From Xanthoparmelia taractica (Eukaryota > Ascomycota > Lecanoromycetes > Lecanorales > Parmeliaceae), in NCBI GenBank assembly GCA_033085395.1, contig JANQBS010000047.1, positions 161,951 to 225,950 of the forward strand: 64,000 nucleotides of DNA. Direction: 5' to 3'. Shown in pieces: positions 11,933 through 22,954 of this stretch. The translations under genes and the position numbers were made by a program. The stretch's first letter is position 1, and each line of letters begins with the position of its first letter. The notes beneath the pieces are model-generated. The model searched no databases, had not been told where the DNA came from, and worked only from the letters and a program-made list of their open reading frames with translations.

Positions 11933-12344
11933 ATGATAGGCAAGGTCTCGTTAGGCGGGATTGCACTCGTTACCGGGGCAAGCGACTTCATTTATGTTAC
12001 CACAAGCCCTCACTGACTCGGCTCTTTCAGGCCGCCAGCGGCATTGGCAAAGAAACAGCCATCGCCTTTGCCGAAGCCGGAGTCAAAGGCATGGTCTTTG
12101 CAGACATCAGCGAAGAGGGAGCCCTGGCTCCGTATGTCCGTCCTGGGTCGGTACACCAATGATGCAGGCAAGCCTTCAGCGCGTGCCACAGCTTGGTGCA
12201 GTGATCAAGACAGTAAGTCTATTGAAGAGGGCAGTAGTGCCTGAGGAAGTAGTAGATTATATCATGTTCTTGTGTGGTCCGGGTGGCAGTTACATCAACG
12301 GAACGGGGCTGATTGTTGATGCTGGAGCGACTCAGGGACGATGA
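11933..12344 (+). pseudogene. short-chain dehydrogenase/reductase pseudogene, internally deleted
   Basis: Exon 1 (11933..11977) ends in GIALVTG. A GC-AG intron (11978-12030) joins it to AASGIGKETAIAFAEAG, giving the classic TGxxxGIG cofactor motif, then VFADISEEGA. Immediately afterwards, near 12125-12140, the sequence jumps into another frame that encodes the C-terminal part of the same family: VCPSWVGTPMMQ, then GGSYINGTGLIVDAGAT. Roughly the middle half of a normal 250-300 aa SDR is absent, including the NNAG element and the Ser/Tyr/Lys catalytic residues (YxxxK). The frame also changes at the junction. The gene therefore cannot make a working oxidoreductase. Its position after the P450 suggests it was a tailoring enzyme of the same accessory block. 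Confidence 0.85.
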
Positions 12345-12921
12345 AGAATTCACAGATAATGTCACCGAGCTGAGTACCAATGGGTCTGTCATACTTGCCG
12401 TCGGTATCCCCATGTCCATAGGATCATAGCAAGGATAGATTGGGATGGTATCACCGTCCCAACCAGTTCAACTAGAGTGGCCAAAAATTCCCTCGCCGCG
12501 ATGGCTGTTTGCTAAAGGCCTTCTGACCAAATGAAAGAGATCAAGGAAGACGGAACAGGAAAGCCATTCCCAGGCTTCAAAAAATTGCATCGCACTTGTG
12601 CATAAAAGTCTACAACCCTCGTTAACCAACTCCTAAATCCGCAACAGTACTGGAAGCGCCTCAAGATCACTATTTTTCAAACCATTGACGCTTTGATTCT
12701 TGCCAATTGTAAGCGGTTCGAATCCAGTAATACCCTTACACACTGATCTTGCAGTCCAACAAGCGCAAATGAGAAGATTTCGGACTCTTAAAGTAAGTAG
12801 CCAGAACATGAAGCAAGATCAACACGAGCTACGGAGTATATTTAGCCGAATATCAACCGAGAACCATCCCTCAAAAGCTCCGAGTATAGTGCTCTAAACA
12901 ACAAAGCACACACACTCAGCA
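12345..12921. other. intergenic region
   Basis: Nothing coding recognised. Contains one exact TACGGAGTA (12830-12838) and a stretch resembling a tRNA B box at 12713-12725 that I rejected as a tRNA. Confidence 0.5.
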
Positions 12922-13767
12922 ATGTCGTCCACCTCCCCGTCTCCTTCCATCCCACCCTTAACCCTCATAATCCGCTTCACGACCTCCCTCCCGGACCTCC
13001 CTCTCACCATCGCCTCCCCCCGAACCACCACCCCCCTAACCCTCAACACGCTCATCCGCCCGCACCTACCGCCTCCCCTTTCCGCCTGCCCCCTCCGCCT
13101 CATCTACGCCGGGGCGCTCCTCCCCCCAAACACACCAATCCACACCTCCCTCCGCCTCTCCTCGACCGGCAAATCCCCCGCGCGCCTCTACATCCACTGC
13201 TCCATATCCTCCGACACCCAGCTCTCGCCCGCCGACCTCGACGCCGAAACCCTCGCCGCCAGCGTCCTCCTCCAACGCGAATCGCAAACTCACGACCAAG
13301 AAAACAACGATGAAGATGATGGTTCCACCAGCGCCAGCACCAGCGCCGCCAGACCGAGCGTGCAACCCGCACCCCAGGGCTTCGACCGCCTCCTCACGGC
13401 CGGCCTCTCACCCGCAGAAGTCGCATCCCTGCGCTCGCAATTCCTCGCCATCCAAGCGCACACGCACACGCCCGACACGATGCCCTCGGCGAGCGAGATG
13501 CGGGCGCTGGAGGAGCGCTGGCTGGACGCGGGGACGTCTCCGAATGGTGGGGCCGGGGGCGGAGGCTTCGGGGCGATGGCGGACGAGGAGATGGGGGGCA
13601 GTTTGGAGGATATGCTGTGGGGCAACATGATGGGGTTTTTCTGGGCGGTCGGGGCGATTGTGTGGTTGGTGAGGGAGGAAGGGGTGTGGTCGAAGAGGCG
13701 GCAGGTGGGGGTGGTGACGGGGGTGTTGGTCAATATTGCGTTTTGCGTGCTGAGGGTTGGGGTGTGA
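12922..13767 (+). CDS. dsc3: Dsc E3 ubiquitin ligase complex subunit 3 (DUF2407)
   Basis: Single exon, 281 aa. The N-terminal 95 residues have ubiquitin-like character (LTLIIRFTTSLPDL, then PLRLIYAGALLPPNTPI). A Ser/Asp-rich linker follows, then a DUF2407 C-terminal region (GFDRLLTAGLSPAEVASLRSQ) and two membrane segments at the end (GNMMGFFWAVGAIVWLV; VGVVTGVLVNIAFCVL). This order matches Dsc3 of the Golgi/endosomal Dsc complex, which in fungi ubiquitinates membrane substrates and in several species activates SREBP. The coding DNA is unusually C-rich on the plus strand in its first half. Start context is acceptable and no intron is needed. Assignment is by overall architecture and end motifs, so I am fairly confident. 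Confidence 0.8.
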   Translation: MSSTSPSPSIPPLTLIIRFTTSLPDLPLTIASPRTTTPLTLNTLIRPHLPPPLSACPLRLIYAGALLPPNTPIHTSLRLSSTGKSPARLYIHCSISSDTQLSPADLDAETLAASVLLQRESQTHDQENNDEDDGSTSASTSAARPSVQPAPQGFDRLLTAGLSPAEVASLRSQFLAIQAHTHTPDTMPSASEMRALEERWLDAGTSPNGGAGGGGFGAMADEEMGGSLEDMLWGNMMGFFWAVGAIVWLVREEGVWSKRRQVGVVTGVLVNIAFCVLRVGV

Positions 13768-14450
13768 TGGTGATGACGATAATGATGATGCGCGATTGGA
13801 TGCGTTTTGGATGCTGAGGGCTGGGGTTTGGGAACTTTACGCAATTGGATGACTTGCATTGCATGCATGGATCAGTGGGGGTCATTCTTGTTGGATACAT
13901 GATACCCATGGACGTAAGCGTCGATTTTTCTTGACTGCAGGCATTCAGGATACTTCAGCATAACTACAAGGAAGTATCAATCAAAATGCTGTCCGTTTAT
14001 TATATTTTTGATTCTGCAAGACAGCCAGCATGTGACGCTGTCTATATAAAGCTCATGCTCATCTATATGCATGTGGCTTGAGAGCTTTAACCCAACATTC
14101 TCTAACACCAAACTCAAAGCCAAAAACCGGGCACTGCATCCTGCAGTTCTCGGTTATAATGTCCGGACGGTATTGTACACAGCGATGATGCTCTAATGCA
14201 AACCCAAAGCGATCAGCCATCAAGGCTATTGAGAATTAGATTACTGTGTAAGAGCCATAGTATGTATTTTCGTTGCGCGGATGAATGCGTCGCCATGATG
14301 ATCGTGTCCGAGGACACAGAGCCGTTGGGATGAAAAACGCCGAGCCCGCTATGCATGTAGTTGATGAGATCTAAGAAATTTCGGTCAAACGGGTCAATCA
14401 CACTGCTTGAACCAGCTTGTTGGAGCAAATTTGATATAACGTAGTGTCGC
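13768..14450. other. intergenic region between convergent genes
   Basis: 3' regions of Dsc3 and of the Kre6/Skn1 gene. No gene or repeat recognised; short antisense frames overlap the Dsc3 3' end only. Confidence 0.55.
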
Positions 14451-16635
14451 TCATGATTTACATCCGTCCACGAATGAGTTTTTCGGCCATGGGTGCGACG
14501 TTTGATGCCTGACAAGCAGCATATCAGTAAAGCGCAGCCAACAGTGTATGTTTACGTACCATCGAGTCATGTTGGGATTCGTGTAGGCGTTCATATGGTT
14601 GGCGATATACCCAGTCGTCTCATATCCGTCGGGATCACACGTGACACTGGACGACGAAGAAGTATCCTGGTAGATGCGGACGTAGTCGAAGCGCATGGTT
14701 GCTGGTAGCGTAGCTTCGATGCCTGGGAGATCGACATTGGAAAACCCAGTGGACATACCAAAATTCATGACGAGCGCCATGGGTTCCGTTGGTATGACTC
14801 GTTGTCCAACATTGCCGTTAGGGCCTATAGCTCGAGCATCCAGAGTCCATGCCTCAATATCGGCTACAGACCACGTAACCCGGCCATTCGGGCCGGGTGT
14901 GTAGTAGAAATTATAGGTTGCGTATGCTTTGCCATCATACCAGTCGTTGTTGAGATTTGTTAGGCCGGATAAGGCTTGTTGGAACGGAGCTCCCTGATAA
15001 GAGTTCAGGAGTGTAATAGAATCGTCATAGATCTCAATGAAATCTGCGTCTTCGTTAGCCTCGATGCAGAACACAACATTACAATTCAAAATGAGTTGAT
15101 ATTGCCATACCGGTATTTGGCTGGTACCAGATATCGAAGGGAGCAAGCTGGCAACTTTGAGATACCACACCTGTCATTTCGGTGTTACCGGGCCCCAGAG
15201 GGGAAACCGTAGCTTCGATCACATCCAGCTCAGGCGCCGAGCGTGATTTGCCAGGAGTTGGGTGATCTTGGCCTTTGCATGTACAAGCCGGCAACCGCAT
15301 TCCTGGCTGATAGCTGATACCATCATTCGAGCTCTGATTTGCTGTTATACCAGGATCGCACGTATCATCATAGCTGTATGGCCACATTCCGTCCGTTGTA
15401 GCTGCATAGCCTGGTCTCCCCAGGTTTCCCATTGCCCAGAATCCAGGCCAGAACCCTTGCACGTCTCCTTTTCCCGGTAAAGATATGGAAGCCTCAAGAA
15501 GCCCACCGGTAAAACACAGCTGGTTCCACGACTGTAACATCCCAGAGCGGTAATTTAACCCGTGATTCTCGAAAGCATCGAATTTGAGCTCGAGAACGCC
15601 ATTTTTTGTCGTAACAGCGTCCGGGTCGTACCACTCTAGATCCCGAGTAACGCCATACCACAAATCTACTGCTGTGAAGAAAGGATCGTCTCCAGGATAG
15701 AATGTGCGGCCATCTGTGTTGAACTCGTCCGAGAAGACCAAGTTCAATTTAGTCCCATCTGCAACCGTTTTTGTCTTGGCACTGGCTGGGGTATCCGGAT
15801 CTACTAGACTGGTGCGAATGTTTTTCAACAATGGTACCTCCCCAACATCGATGCAGTCTGGATCCGAGGAGCACTCATTTGTCGGAGGTGATAATCTTTG
15901 CACGAACGTTCTACACGAATTGTCAGCATAGAAGTCATAGACGGGATTGATCAAAGATTCATACAATATGGGATAGCCGATGAAGAGAACCAAAAGCCCT
16001 AGGGTCACGAAAGCAAGACCTCCGACATTGACTGCTCCTCGTTTAGTGAAAACATTACACTCCCTTGGCTCCTTCTCGTTGGGATCAGGATTATGTAACC
16101 AGTCGTCCTTTTCTACATCTTCTGGGAATAAAAGAAGTCCAGCCGACGGCATAATATTGTATTTTTCGGATACTGTTTGCGTGTTGACATGCTCATCGTC
16201 GCTGCCCGCTCTTGATGGAGCTCGTGATGTTGCCATTGAGTCTGCGAAAGGATCCTTTCCATAACCTCTGCCATCTGAGCTGAAACTCGTTCTTCGCGAT
16301 ATCCCTTCCACCGGCGATCCAGGGACTGATTCTTCGTCTCTGAATCTGTGTGTTCTTGAGCGTGTTGGGGGAATAAGTAGGGTCTCGGCTGAATCCATAG
16401 GACCACCATTGTACATCCGATTTAGTGTAGCATTGCTTTTTACTGACGGCGCGGCCAAAGGTCTTTGTTGAGGGACTAAGGATCGTGCTGACTTCTGCCT
16501 GTTTGGTCCTGCCTGTACCTGATTACCGAGGACATCGTTTGCGAGGAGATTGCTTTGCGAGCTGTTGAGACGCACATGAGGCATATCTCTATCTCTAGGG
16601 GTGCCAGGCGGCGATGTCGATCGACTGTCAGCCAT
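14451..16635 (-). CDS. beta-glucan synthesis-associated protein, KRE6/SKN1 family (GH16-like)
   Basis: Model: complement(join(14451..14508, 14560..15043, 15111..16635)), 2067 nt, 688 aa. A Ser/Arg-rich cytosolic N-terminus (about 200 residues) precedes a single type II membrane segment (GGLAFVTLGLLVLFIGYPIL). The lumenal GH16-like domain carries the signature ELDVIEA, then APFDIWYQPN, and NNDWYDGKAY. The last exon ends WPKNSFVDGCKS, which only appears when the final 51-nt intron is removed in phase. Kre6/Skn1 proteins act in the secretory pathway in beta-1,6-glucan formation of the cell wall. An ATG nine codons upstream (16662) is also possible; I chose 16635 because MADSRSTSPPGTP is a typical beginning. 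Intact. Confidence 0.92.
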
Positions 16636-17607
16636 CTTGCAGGATGACCGAAGCTCGATCAACGAAGGTCGGCGTCTACAGGAAGAGGATTAGTGAAAGT
16701 GGAGGTAGTCGAGAGCCCCTATATGGCGAGGTAACAGCTGCCAGTCTCCCCCCGGCCTCGCCGTTATGGCTTGAAAGTATCTGGGTAGGGATGTTGTAAG
16801 ATCATCGATTCCGTTCTTAAGATCAAATGTAACAGCAACAGATAGGATCAATAGTACGGTGCGATAGTAGAGATAGTTGTCGAAGGACTTTCAGAAGGAG
16901 AAATGACGAGTCAAACGAAGGTGGAAGGCCTGAGAGGCGACTAGAGTAGAATGTGGGTGAAAGTTGTTTGGTTGGAGGTACTTTGTAACTCGTACGTACG
17001 CACAGTGTGTTTTGGTAGAGGCGTATGAAAAGGAGTGCCAAGTCCCACCAATTTGCCCGTTCAACTAGTCTATCGAATCGGGTTCGGCTAGGCCCTAGCA
17101 CTACTAAATTTGTAACCCAGCCACGCCGTCTTATTGGAGCCTCAGTCCCTTGTATTGCCACTACTAAAACCATCTCAACATTATCTGCGTTAGCACTTAG
17201 CAGGTCCGCTGACCAACGATATACAACTACGAGTAGGGTCGCCTGCGCAATATACAAAGGGACATCCATCTTGATACCCTTTTCCGTCAATAATTTTGAC
17301 CCCCAGCCACGATTTGGACGTGCGGAGCATGCGGGATTCCTTGATTGTTTCTGGTTTGAAGATTAAAGAGATGAAGGTTAAAGAGATTGGCGAAGTTGGG
17401 GGGAAGGAACAAAGTCGAGTTGAGCAGGAATCAAAATCAGACCAGAATCACGAGGACAATGAACATACAATGAGACCTGCACGGCTTGGTCTTCCCCAGG
17501 CTATGGCGCATGCCTCGCCATGTCTCGCACCGAACAGCTGCATTTGCTGTCCTTCATTTGCGTTCTTGATGCAATAGACGAGATCACAAATGCCACACCT
17601 CAACCCC
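16636..17607. other. intergenic region, probable long 5' leader of the glucan gene
   Basis: Upstream of the Kre6/Skn1 gene and downstream of the small conserved gene to the right. A 155-codon frame on the minus strand (16823-17290) has no motif, and I regard it as chance. Confidence 0.5.
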
Positions 17608-18133
17608 TCAGCTTTCTACAGCCTTAGCCTTCAACCCAACGACCCTCCCACTTTCTTTATCGATGCCAATGATATAATATTCGACTCTCGTTCTGTCATG
17701 TTCTACCCGATATATCCTTGTCTTGCCATCTCCCGATTGCTCGACTGCTTCTATAACCTTTTTGTACTGTCCCTGCGGATCAAACTCTTTCGTAGACAAG
17801 GTCGAGATCTCCGAGTTATGGTCTATTAGTTTCCCAAACTCATCTTCAGGGTCTCGTTGTCAGCATAAAATCCACGTCTCTCGGGCTTAAAGAAGGTGCC
17901 CGTTGTGGCTGCATACTCTCTGATGGCATGTTCTTCCCGCTCCATTTTAAGCTCACAGGCTCAAAGGGTTCGTCAGACTCAGATGTGTAGTGTTGATCCA
18001 CTTTCTGCAGCGTGACCGGCACATCAGTGTCAACCGCTTTCGTAGCAGCTGATTTGGGTTTCGTAGAGACTTTGCTCGCACCAGTGTCTTGGTTGGCTTG
18101 GTCGAGGAAAGAAGAGTAGGCGTCGTCAGACAT
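17608..18133 (-). CDS. conserved fungal small protein of unknown function
   Basis: Model: complement(join(17608..17843, 17917..18133)), 453 nt, 150 aa. The protein begins MSDDAYSSFLDQAN, contains YTSESDEPFEPVSLKW, and ends with KTRIYRVEHDRTRVEYYIIG and a short hydrophobic tail VVGLKAKAVES. The 73-nt intron is placed because it joins NMPSE to NEFGKLIDHN in phase and has a GCTGAC branch site. The open frame upstream to 18349 is not used: its residues lack the character of the rest and would extend into the promoter. I recognise the pattern as a widely conserved ascomycete protein but know of no assigned function. Confidence 0.75.
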
Positions 18134-18648
18134 GATTTTCAATGAATCTTCTGAAACAATGGTCTGATGCGTTCTTTTTGCACTCAGGGGGTTGGTGGAT
18201 TGGACCCTGGTGGCAGGTCCCAGCTGATGCCCTGCCAATTCTACGCGTACTATGACGTGACGCAGAGAAGCGCTATTACCCTTGGCGCGCTTGGCTAGGT
18301 TTCGAGGACAAACGGCAACAGCTCGTCCGGTGAATGAAGATGGTAGCATTCAAGAGCTTCTTTGCTCATGTCGTGAGGATTGTCCTGAGAGGAAATGTCA
18401 TGACAATGACCTGCGGCTTGTAAGCGAGTTATATGATCTTTCTCTTATCGATTAGGGTTTGGCCATCAAGCACACCAACAAGGATCAGAGGGCGCCAGGC
18501 GTATTGCCTGAAGATGACAATTGCTTCTACTTTTTGTAGTTAATCTTGCTTGACTGAGTCGCTAAAGACAATCCCTTTCCTTTCCAGCAATGCAAGTGAT
18601 AAATCGCCTTCGACACTAGCTCTGAGTATAAAGCACACACAAAGAAGG
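18134..18648. other. intergenic region
   Basis: Promoter of the small conserved gene (left) and 3' region of RPL3 (right). No other element recognised. Confidence 0.5.
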
Positions 18649-19982
18649 CTAAGCAGCGATAGGCAAGTCCTTCTTCAATTTCCCCAGGTATAACTTCTTC
18701 TCTGCCGGAGTCTGGTACGCTCCATGTCCGAACTTAGACGACGTATCGATCCATTTGAGATCTACCTTCTCCAATGCTTTGCGGCTTGTGTGGACGAACA
18801 TCGATTTGCGTAGCGTGATGACTCGCTTCTTGACGCCAGGAATCGCACCCTTGAGAATGATGAAATCATTCTTGACCTCGCCATACCGCACGAAACCACC
18901 CATACTACGTATTCATTAGATAAAGCTTTTGACAGTAACAAGTGTCAGTTGACTTACGGAGTGATCTGCTTCTTTGAGACGTCGAACTCGGTCGAAGCAT
19001 TGTCAGCTGCTTCTCCAGAGCCAATGCGGTAGACTTTGTGATTGACAGAAGTACGGTGGTGATATCCATTCTGACCAGCACGGGCAACAGTCCATTGCAC
19101 GTGCGAAGGATGCCACGCTCCAATACATGCGACCTTGCGCAGACCTTTATGTGTCTTTCTCGGAAGCTTCTTGGTTCCCCATCTTGCTGTGACACCTGTG
19201 AAGCCGTGTCCTTTGGTAACGGCAATGGCATCGACCATCTCATCCTTCTCAAAAATCGAGCTGATCTCTACTGGCTTTTCGAAAAGACCTTTGCCGAAGT
19301 CCACCTTTTCAGCCACACTGCCACCGTTGACCTGGATCTCCATTAAGTGTGCCTTCTTCTGCTTGAGAGGTGTCTTGCTGATCTGAGTGTGTGCGAGGAT
19401 GCGGACAACAGTGCAGTACTTCTTGATGCGCTCGAGTTCGCGATTGATGGGCTGGCCAGAATTCTCTGCGTGTTTTTTGGCGTACTTGGTATAGGCCTTC
19501 TTCTTCGATTTGTACCAGTTCTTGTAGAAACGTCGCTTGACTTCGTCGCTCAGATGCTCAGCCCAGACGGTGGTAAGAGAGCGAAGACCACGAGGAGTTT
19601 CAATATAGCCGACAAGACCAACGACCATCATCTGTACACCTCGTTCAGTTCATGTACTGAAGGAGACAAAGTAAACCTACGGGAGGTGTCTCAATGACAG
19701 TGACAGCTTCAACGATCTCCTTTTTATGCATCTTCGCACCGGGACGGTCAAGATCTCGGACAATTGTAGTCATGCCAGCTTTGTATCCCATCGCGGCGGT
19801 CAAATGGACAGGTTCCTTGGGGTTATCTTTAGGGAAGCTCTTGACCTGGACCTCCAATTAGCCAAGTTTGCCGTGACAAATGAGCCCATTGAACCTACCT
19901 TGCCACGATGTCTACTTGCACGCTTCCTCGGCAGAAAGGCCAAGGAACCATGACGCGGTGCCTCAAATTTTCTATGAGACAT
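18649..19982 (-). CDS. RPL3: 60S ribosomal protein L3 (uL3)
   Basis: Model: complement(join(18649..18904, 18958..19631, 19681..19845, 19899..19982)), 1179 nt, 392 aa, the normal eukaryotic length. Starts MSHRKFEAPRHGSLAFLP and contains AAMGYKAGMTTIVRDLDRPG, the central TKGHGFTGVTARWG and GAWHPSHVQWTVARAGQ, and ends GKLKKDLPIAA. uL3 binds 25S rRNA near the peptidyl-transferase centre, and its W-finger is the HPSHVQW region. The three introns are 49-53 nt with GT-AG ends; the first interrupts after codon 28, typical of ribosomal protein genes with early introns. Antisense frames across it are shadows. Intact. Confidence 0.98.
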
Positions 19983-20891
19983 CGTGAATAGCTGGTTGAT
20001 ACCTGTTGTTGTACTTTGCAGATTGGGAGCATTCAATGACCGCACGGAATATTTGGTGGTGCGCCCTCGCTTACAGCCTTACGGGGCTGACTGTCGATCC
20101 CGCCCCTTCCCCCTCGGCCCCAAAACAGTTTGACTCTGCCAATCCATCGCTGCTACAAGTAGCCAGTCGATAATTCCATTACTCTTTGGCACACCCGTAC
20201 CCAGTTTCCTCGGCATGCAGTCGGAGGATTTGGACGGCCGATTTGTGGAATGATAGGGCTTGAAGGAGGAGAGACATCTACATAGGGCAAAAGGTCGCTA
20301 AATCGATTCCTGTTTTAGATCGCTGCTCGAATCTCCAAATGCCTAAGAGGAGACGAGAGACGAGAGAGGCTGAGTATCGTCACTGGGATTGTGGTATTAC
20401 AGATTTCAATATTGCCCCCTATATAGCCCAATATATAACTCCATATATTACTCCGTATATAGCTACACATTCGATCCCGAACAGTTATGCGGCAGGCTGG
20501 ATTCAAGACCTTGACACTTGCGCAAAGGCGAATTTCTGTGATTTGAATTGTCAAGCTTCTCGATCGTAATCCCAGGCTCCATCTGTACAAGAACTTCTGT
20601 ACCTCCGGATGAGACTTAGTCTGTGGTCAGTCTTTTACGACGTAAGCTCGTCAGTTGGCCAAGCAGTCTCATTGCCTCTTTAAGAGGCGTTCTGGGTGCA
20701 CTGGTGGTACTGTGTTCCTCCTGCTATAATTGTAAGAGCACGGTCGCTGAGGACGGTCGCTGAGCACCGTGAGTACACAATCAGCCCTGTCGTCGCAGAG
20801 GTCTGTCCGTTGCAGATTGTGCACTAATATAGCTTAGGAAAAGCACACGATTGCTGAGGATTCTTTAACGGGCTTCAAGCTTCCGCTGTCC
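19983..20891. other. intergenic region with an AT-rich imperfect repeat
   Basis: RPL3 promoter side and translin 3' side. From about 20419 to 20465 there is an imperfect tandem array of ATATA(T)-A-CTCC-type units, including an exact TACTCCGTA at 20449-20457. At 20738-20763 a short tandem duplication (CGGTCGCTGAG twice) is present. No gene recognised. Confidence 0.5.
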
Positions 20892-22016
20892 CTAGGGCAC
20901 GAGGTTCCGGAGGGAGAGGTCATAGACGACGTCTTCGACCTTTTTTACCTATGACTGTTTTAGCCCGTATCGTTCTCAACTACGCTTGTTACTCACATTG
21001 TATTTGATACTATCGCTTCGCTTCCGCAACGTGTCATTCTTTAGGTTCAGGAGCTGGAAACCAGCGTGGAGGTCTTTGACAAATCGACTGATTTCTAGAG
21101 GTCGCTGATAGTCGCCAAGCGTCACAGAATTAACAGCTAAGCGTGCCAGCTCCTCAATAAGACTAATAAGAGAGTGAAGGTACTCTTCAATCGACATATG
21201 GAAGGCGTCTGAGCGTGTATCGGAGTCAGCACTGCTTTCTGAAGCGGAGGATGTAAAATATGGTCCGGCAAGCAGACGGAGTTCCTTGCTCACGGAATGT
21301 GACGTGCAACTCAGGTTTGAATCCAAATAAGAGATGGTCGTTGCAATATGTACGAACCCTGTGTTTTTAGACTGACCGGCACTGGGTCTGCGTCAGTGGG
21401 ATTGGATTTGTCATGATCGCTACTTTGCTTACCGTTCAGTAGCTTACCCACCTCCTCAATCGCGAACAGCTCGCCCTTCTGCCCATTGTAGTCCGGCGTG
21501 TAACTGCGAAGCCAACCCCAAAGGACGAGAGCGAAACTCTGTTCTGGTCAGTACATCGCTCGAAAGCTGCTTTGCTAGCCCGCATACTGCATTCTGCATT
21601 TCCCTTGACCACATGTTATTGTACCGATAGTATGGATGCTTCGACGCTACCCCATTGAGCTTGCTAATGGTTTCCACTTGTTTGATTATGGAATTCCAGG
21701 CATCTGAAAGAGTGCTGCCAACTGCTCATACGGATCAGCGATGATCACGGCGACATGATTGAAGGCTAAAGCTGACGGTCTGCCTGAGGTATGGAGTGGG
21801 CTCGAGAGAGTATTGACATTATAGACCTGTCTATGGCAACTTCAGTAGGTATTCCGGTCGAGAAGCTATAGAGTGGCAAATACCCTGCCGTTCCATAACC
21901 TGTACAATATTGCGGAGCTCTTCACGGACCTGGGAATCCTCGTCGAGCTTCGCTTGTAGATGCTCGAAAATAGCTGGGCTGAACATGCCCTTTGATACGG
22001 AGTTTGAACTTGCCAT
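20892..22016 (-). CDS. translin (single-strand RNA/DNA-binding protein)
   Basis: Model: complement(join(20892..20948, 20997..21208, 21358..21387, 21433..21538, 21588..21703, 21777..21830, 21884..22016)), 708 nt, 235 aa, the usual translin length. Key stretches: FEHLQAKLDEDSQVREELRN, SILSRAHSIP, SKHPYYRYNNMWSREMQNA, ELFAIEEVGKLLN, FHMSIEEYLHSLISLIEELA, GDYQRPLEISRFVKDLHAGF and the end KVEDVVYDLSLRNLVP. The third exon from the end is only 30 nt and supplies PVPVSLKTQ, which fits the family exactly and is flanked by a 45-nt and a 149-nt intron. Translin forms octameric rings, with TRAX in the C3PO RNase, and acts in RNA processing. All seven exons are in phase, and no lesion is seen. Confidence 0.93.
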
Positions 22017-22286
22017 GACAGCCGTGAGAGAAGCTGAGAACCTGGGCTAGCTAGCGATTGGGGGCATCCGACGATTGCTTCGTAACAAAAGACGAAGGAC
22101 TGGAGCTTGCAAGGTAAATTGATGAGCTTTGGAGGTGTTCTGCCAAACAGGGCTGCAGGGGTAGCCACTAGGGCGGATCCTAAGCGAACCCACGAAATTA
22201 ACGGTAGACTTCTCTTCTCAATCGTTTATCGAACATCCATACCAATAACGATAAGAGCGCAGGATACACACTTCTTTGCGTTCAAG

Positions 22287-22954
22287 ATGGCTGGAGCTAC
22301 AGTATGTATTGCAACGCTTTGCTGGTCTCCCCGCGCCTCGGGCTGGGGCATTAAGAGCAGTAGGCTAAGTGTTACTTCCGCATTGTAGAAGACTCAGCGC
22401 ACGAGCGCTCTGCGACATGCACCCCCCAAAGGCCAGAAGCCTGGCAAGATCACCAAAAAGGTGTGGCAGCGACCTATACTCTCCTTCTTCCAGCGCCCTC
22501 CGGCAATTGCTAACCTTGCGGCTCTTCTCCACAGTTCATCATCAACGCCTCCCAGCCTGCCTCGGACAAGATCTTCGACGTTTCCGCCTTTGAGAAGTTC
22601 CTGCATGACAAGATCAAGGTCGACAACCGCGTAGGCAACCTGGGCGACACGATCCAGATTAGCCAGCAGGGTGAAGGGAAGATTGAGGTCATTGCCCATA
22701 CCCAGTTCTCGGGGAGATACCTAAAATACTTGTAAGTGCCCCAACGCCCGTGCATTGGAAGAAAGTTGTAGTGAAAAGCTTCTCGCCATGAAGAAGATTG
22801 GCCTATTGGCTTACATTAGTAAACTAGGACAAAGAAATTCCTCAAGAAGCAGCAATTGCGAGATTGGCTTCGTGTGGTCTCTACATCCCAGGGTGTCTAC
22901 GAACTGAGGTTCTTCAATGTGGTCAATGACGCAGATGAGGATGACGACGAGTAA
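22287..22954 (+). CDS. RPL22: 60S ribosomal protein L22 (eL22)
   Basis: Model: join(22287..22301, 22389..22460, 22535..22731, 22828..22954), 411 nt, 136 aa. Begins MAGAT and continues KTQRTSALRHAPPKGQ, KFIINASQPASDKIFDVSAF, IQISQQGEGKIEVIAHTQFS, KFLKKQQLRDWLRVVS and the acidic end NDADEDDDE. The first exon is just five codons, the common pattern in fungal ribosomal protein genes. eL22 is a structural protein of the large subunit near the exit tunnel. It is divergent to translin with only 270 bp between the start codons, so the two share a promoter region (22017-22286). Confidence 0.96.

Noticed and set aside
12700..12735. Possible tRNA gene, from a GGTTCGAATCC B-box match
   Set aside because: No A box at the right distance, no pairing T-arm stem and no acceptor stem could be drawn.
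13066..13868. Long antisense frames across Dsc3
   Set aside because: Produced by the strongly biased codon use of Dsc3; they encode Gly/Arg/Val-rich repeats with no family character.
16823..17290. 155-codon frame on the minus strand as a gene
   Set aside because: Lies upstream of the glucan gene, has no motif, and its composition is unlike neighbouring proteins.
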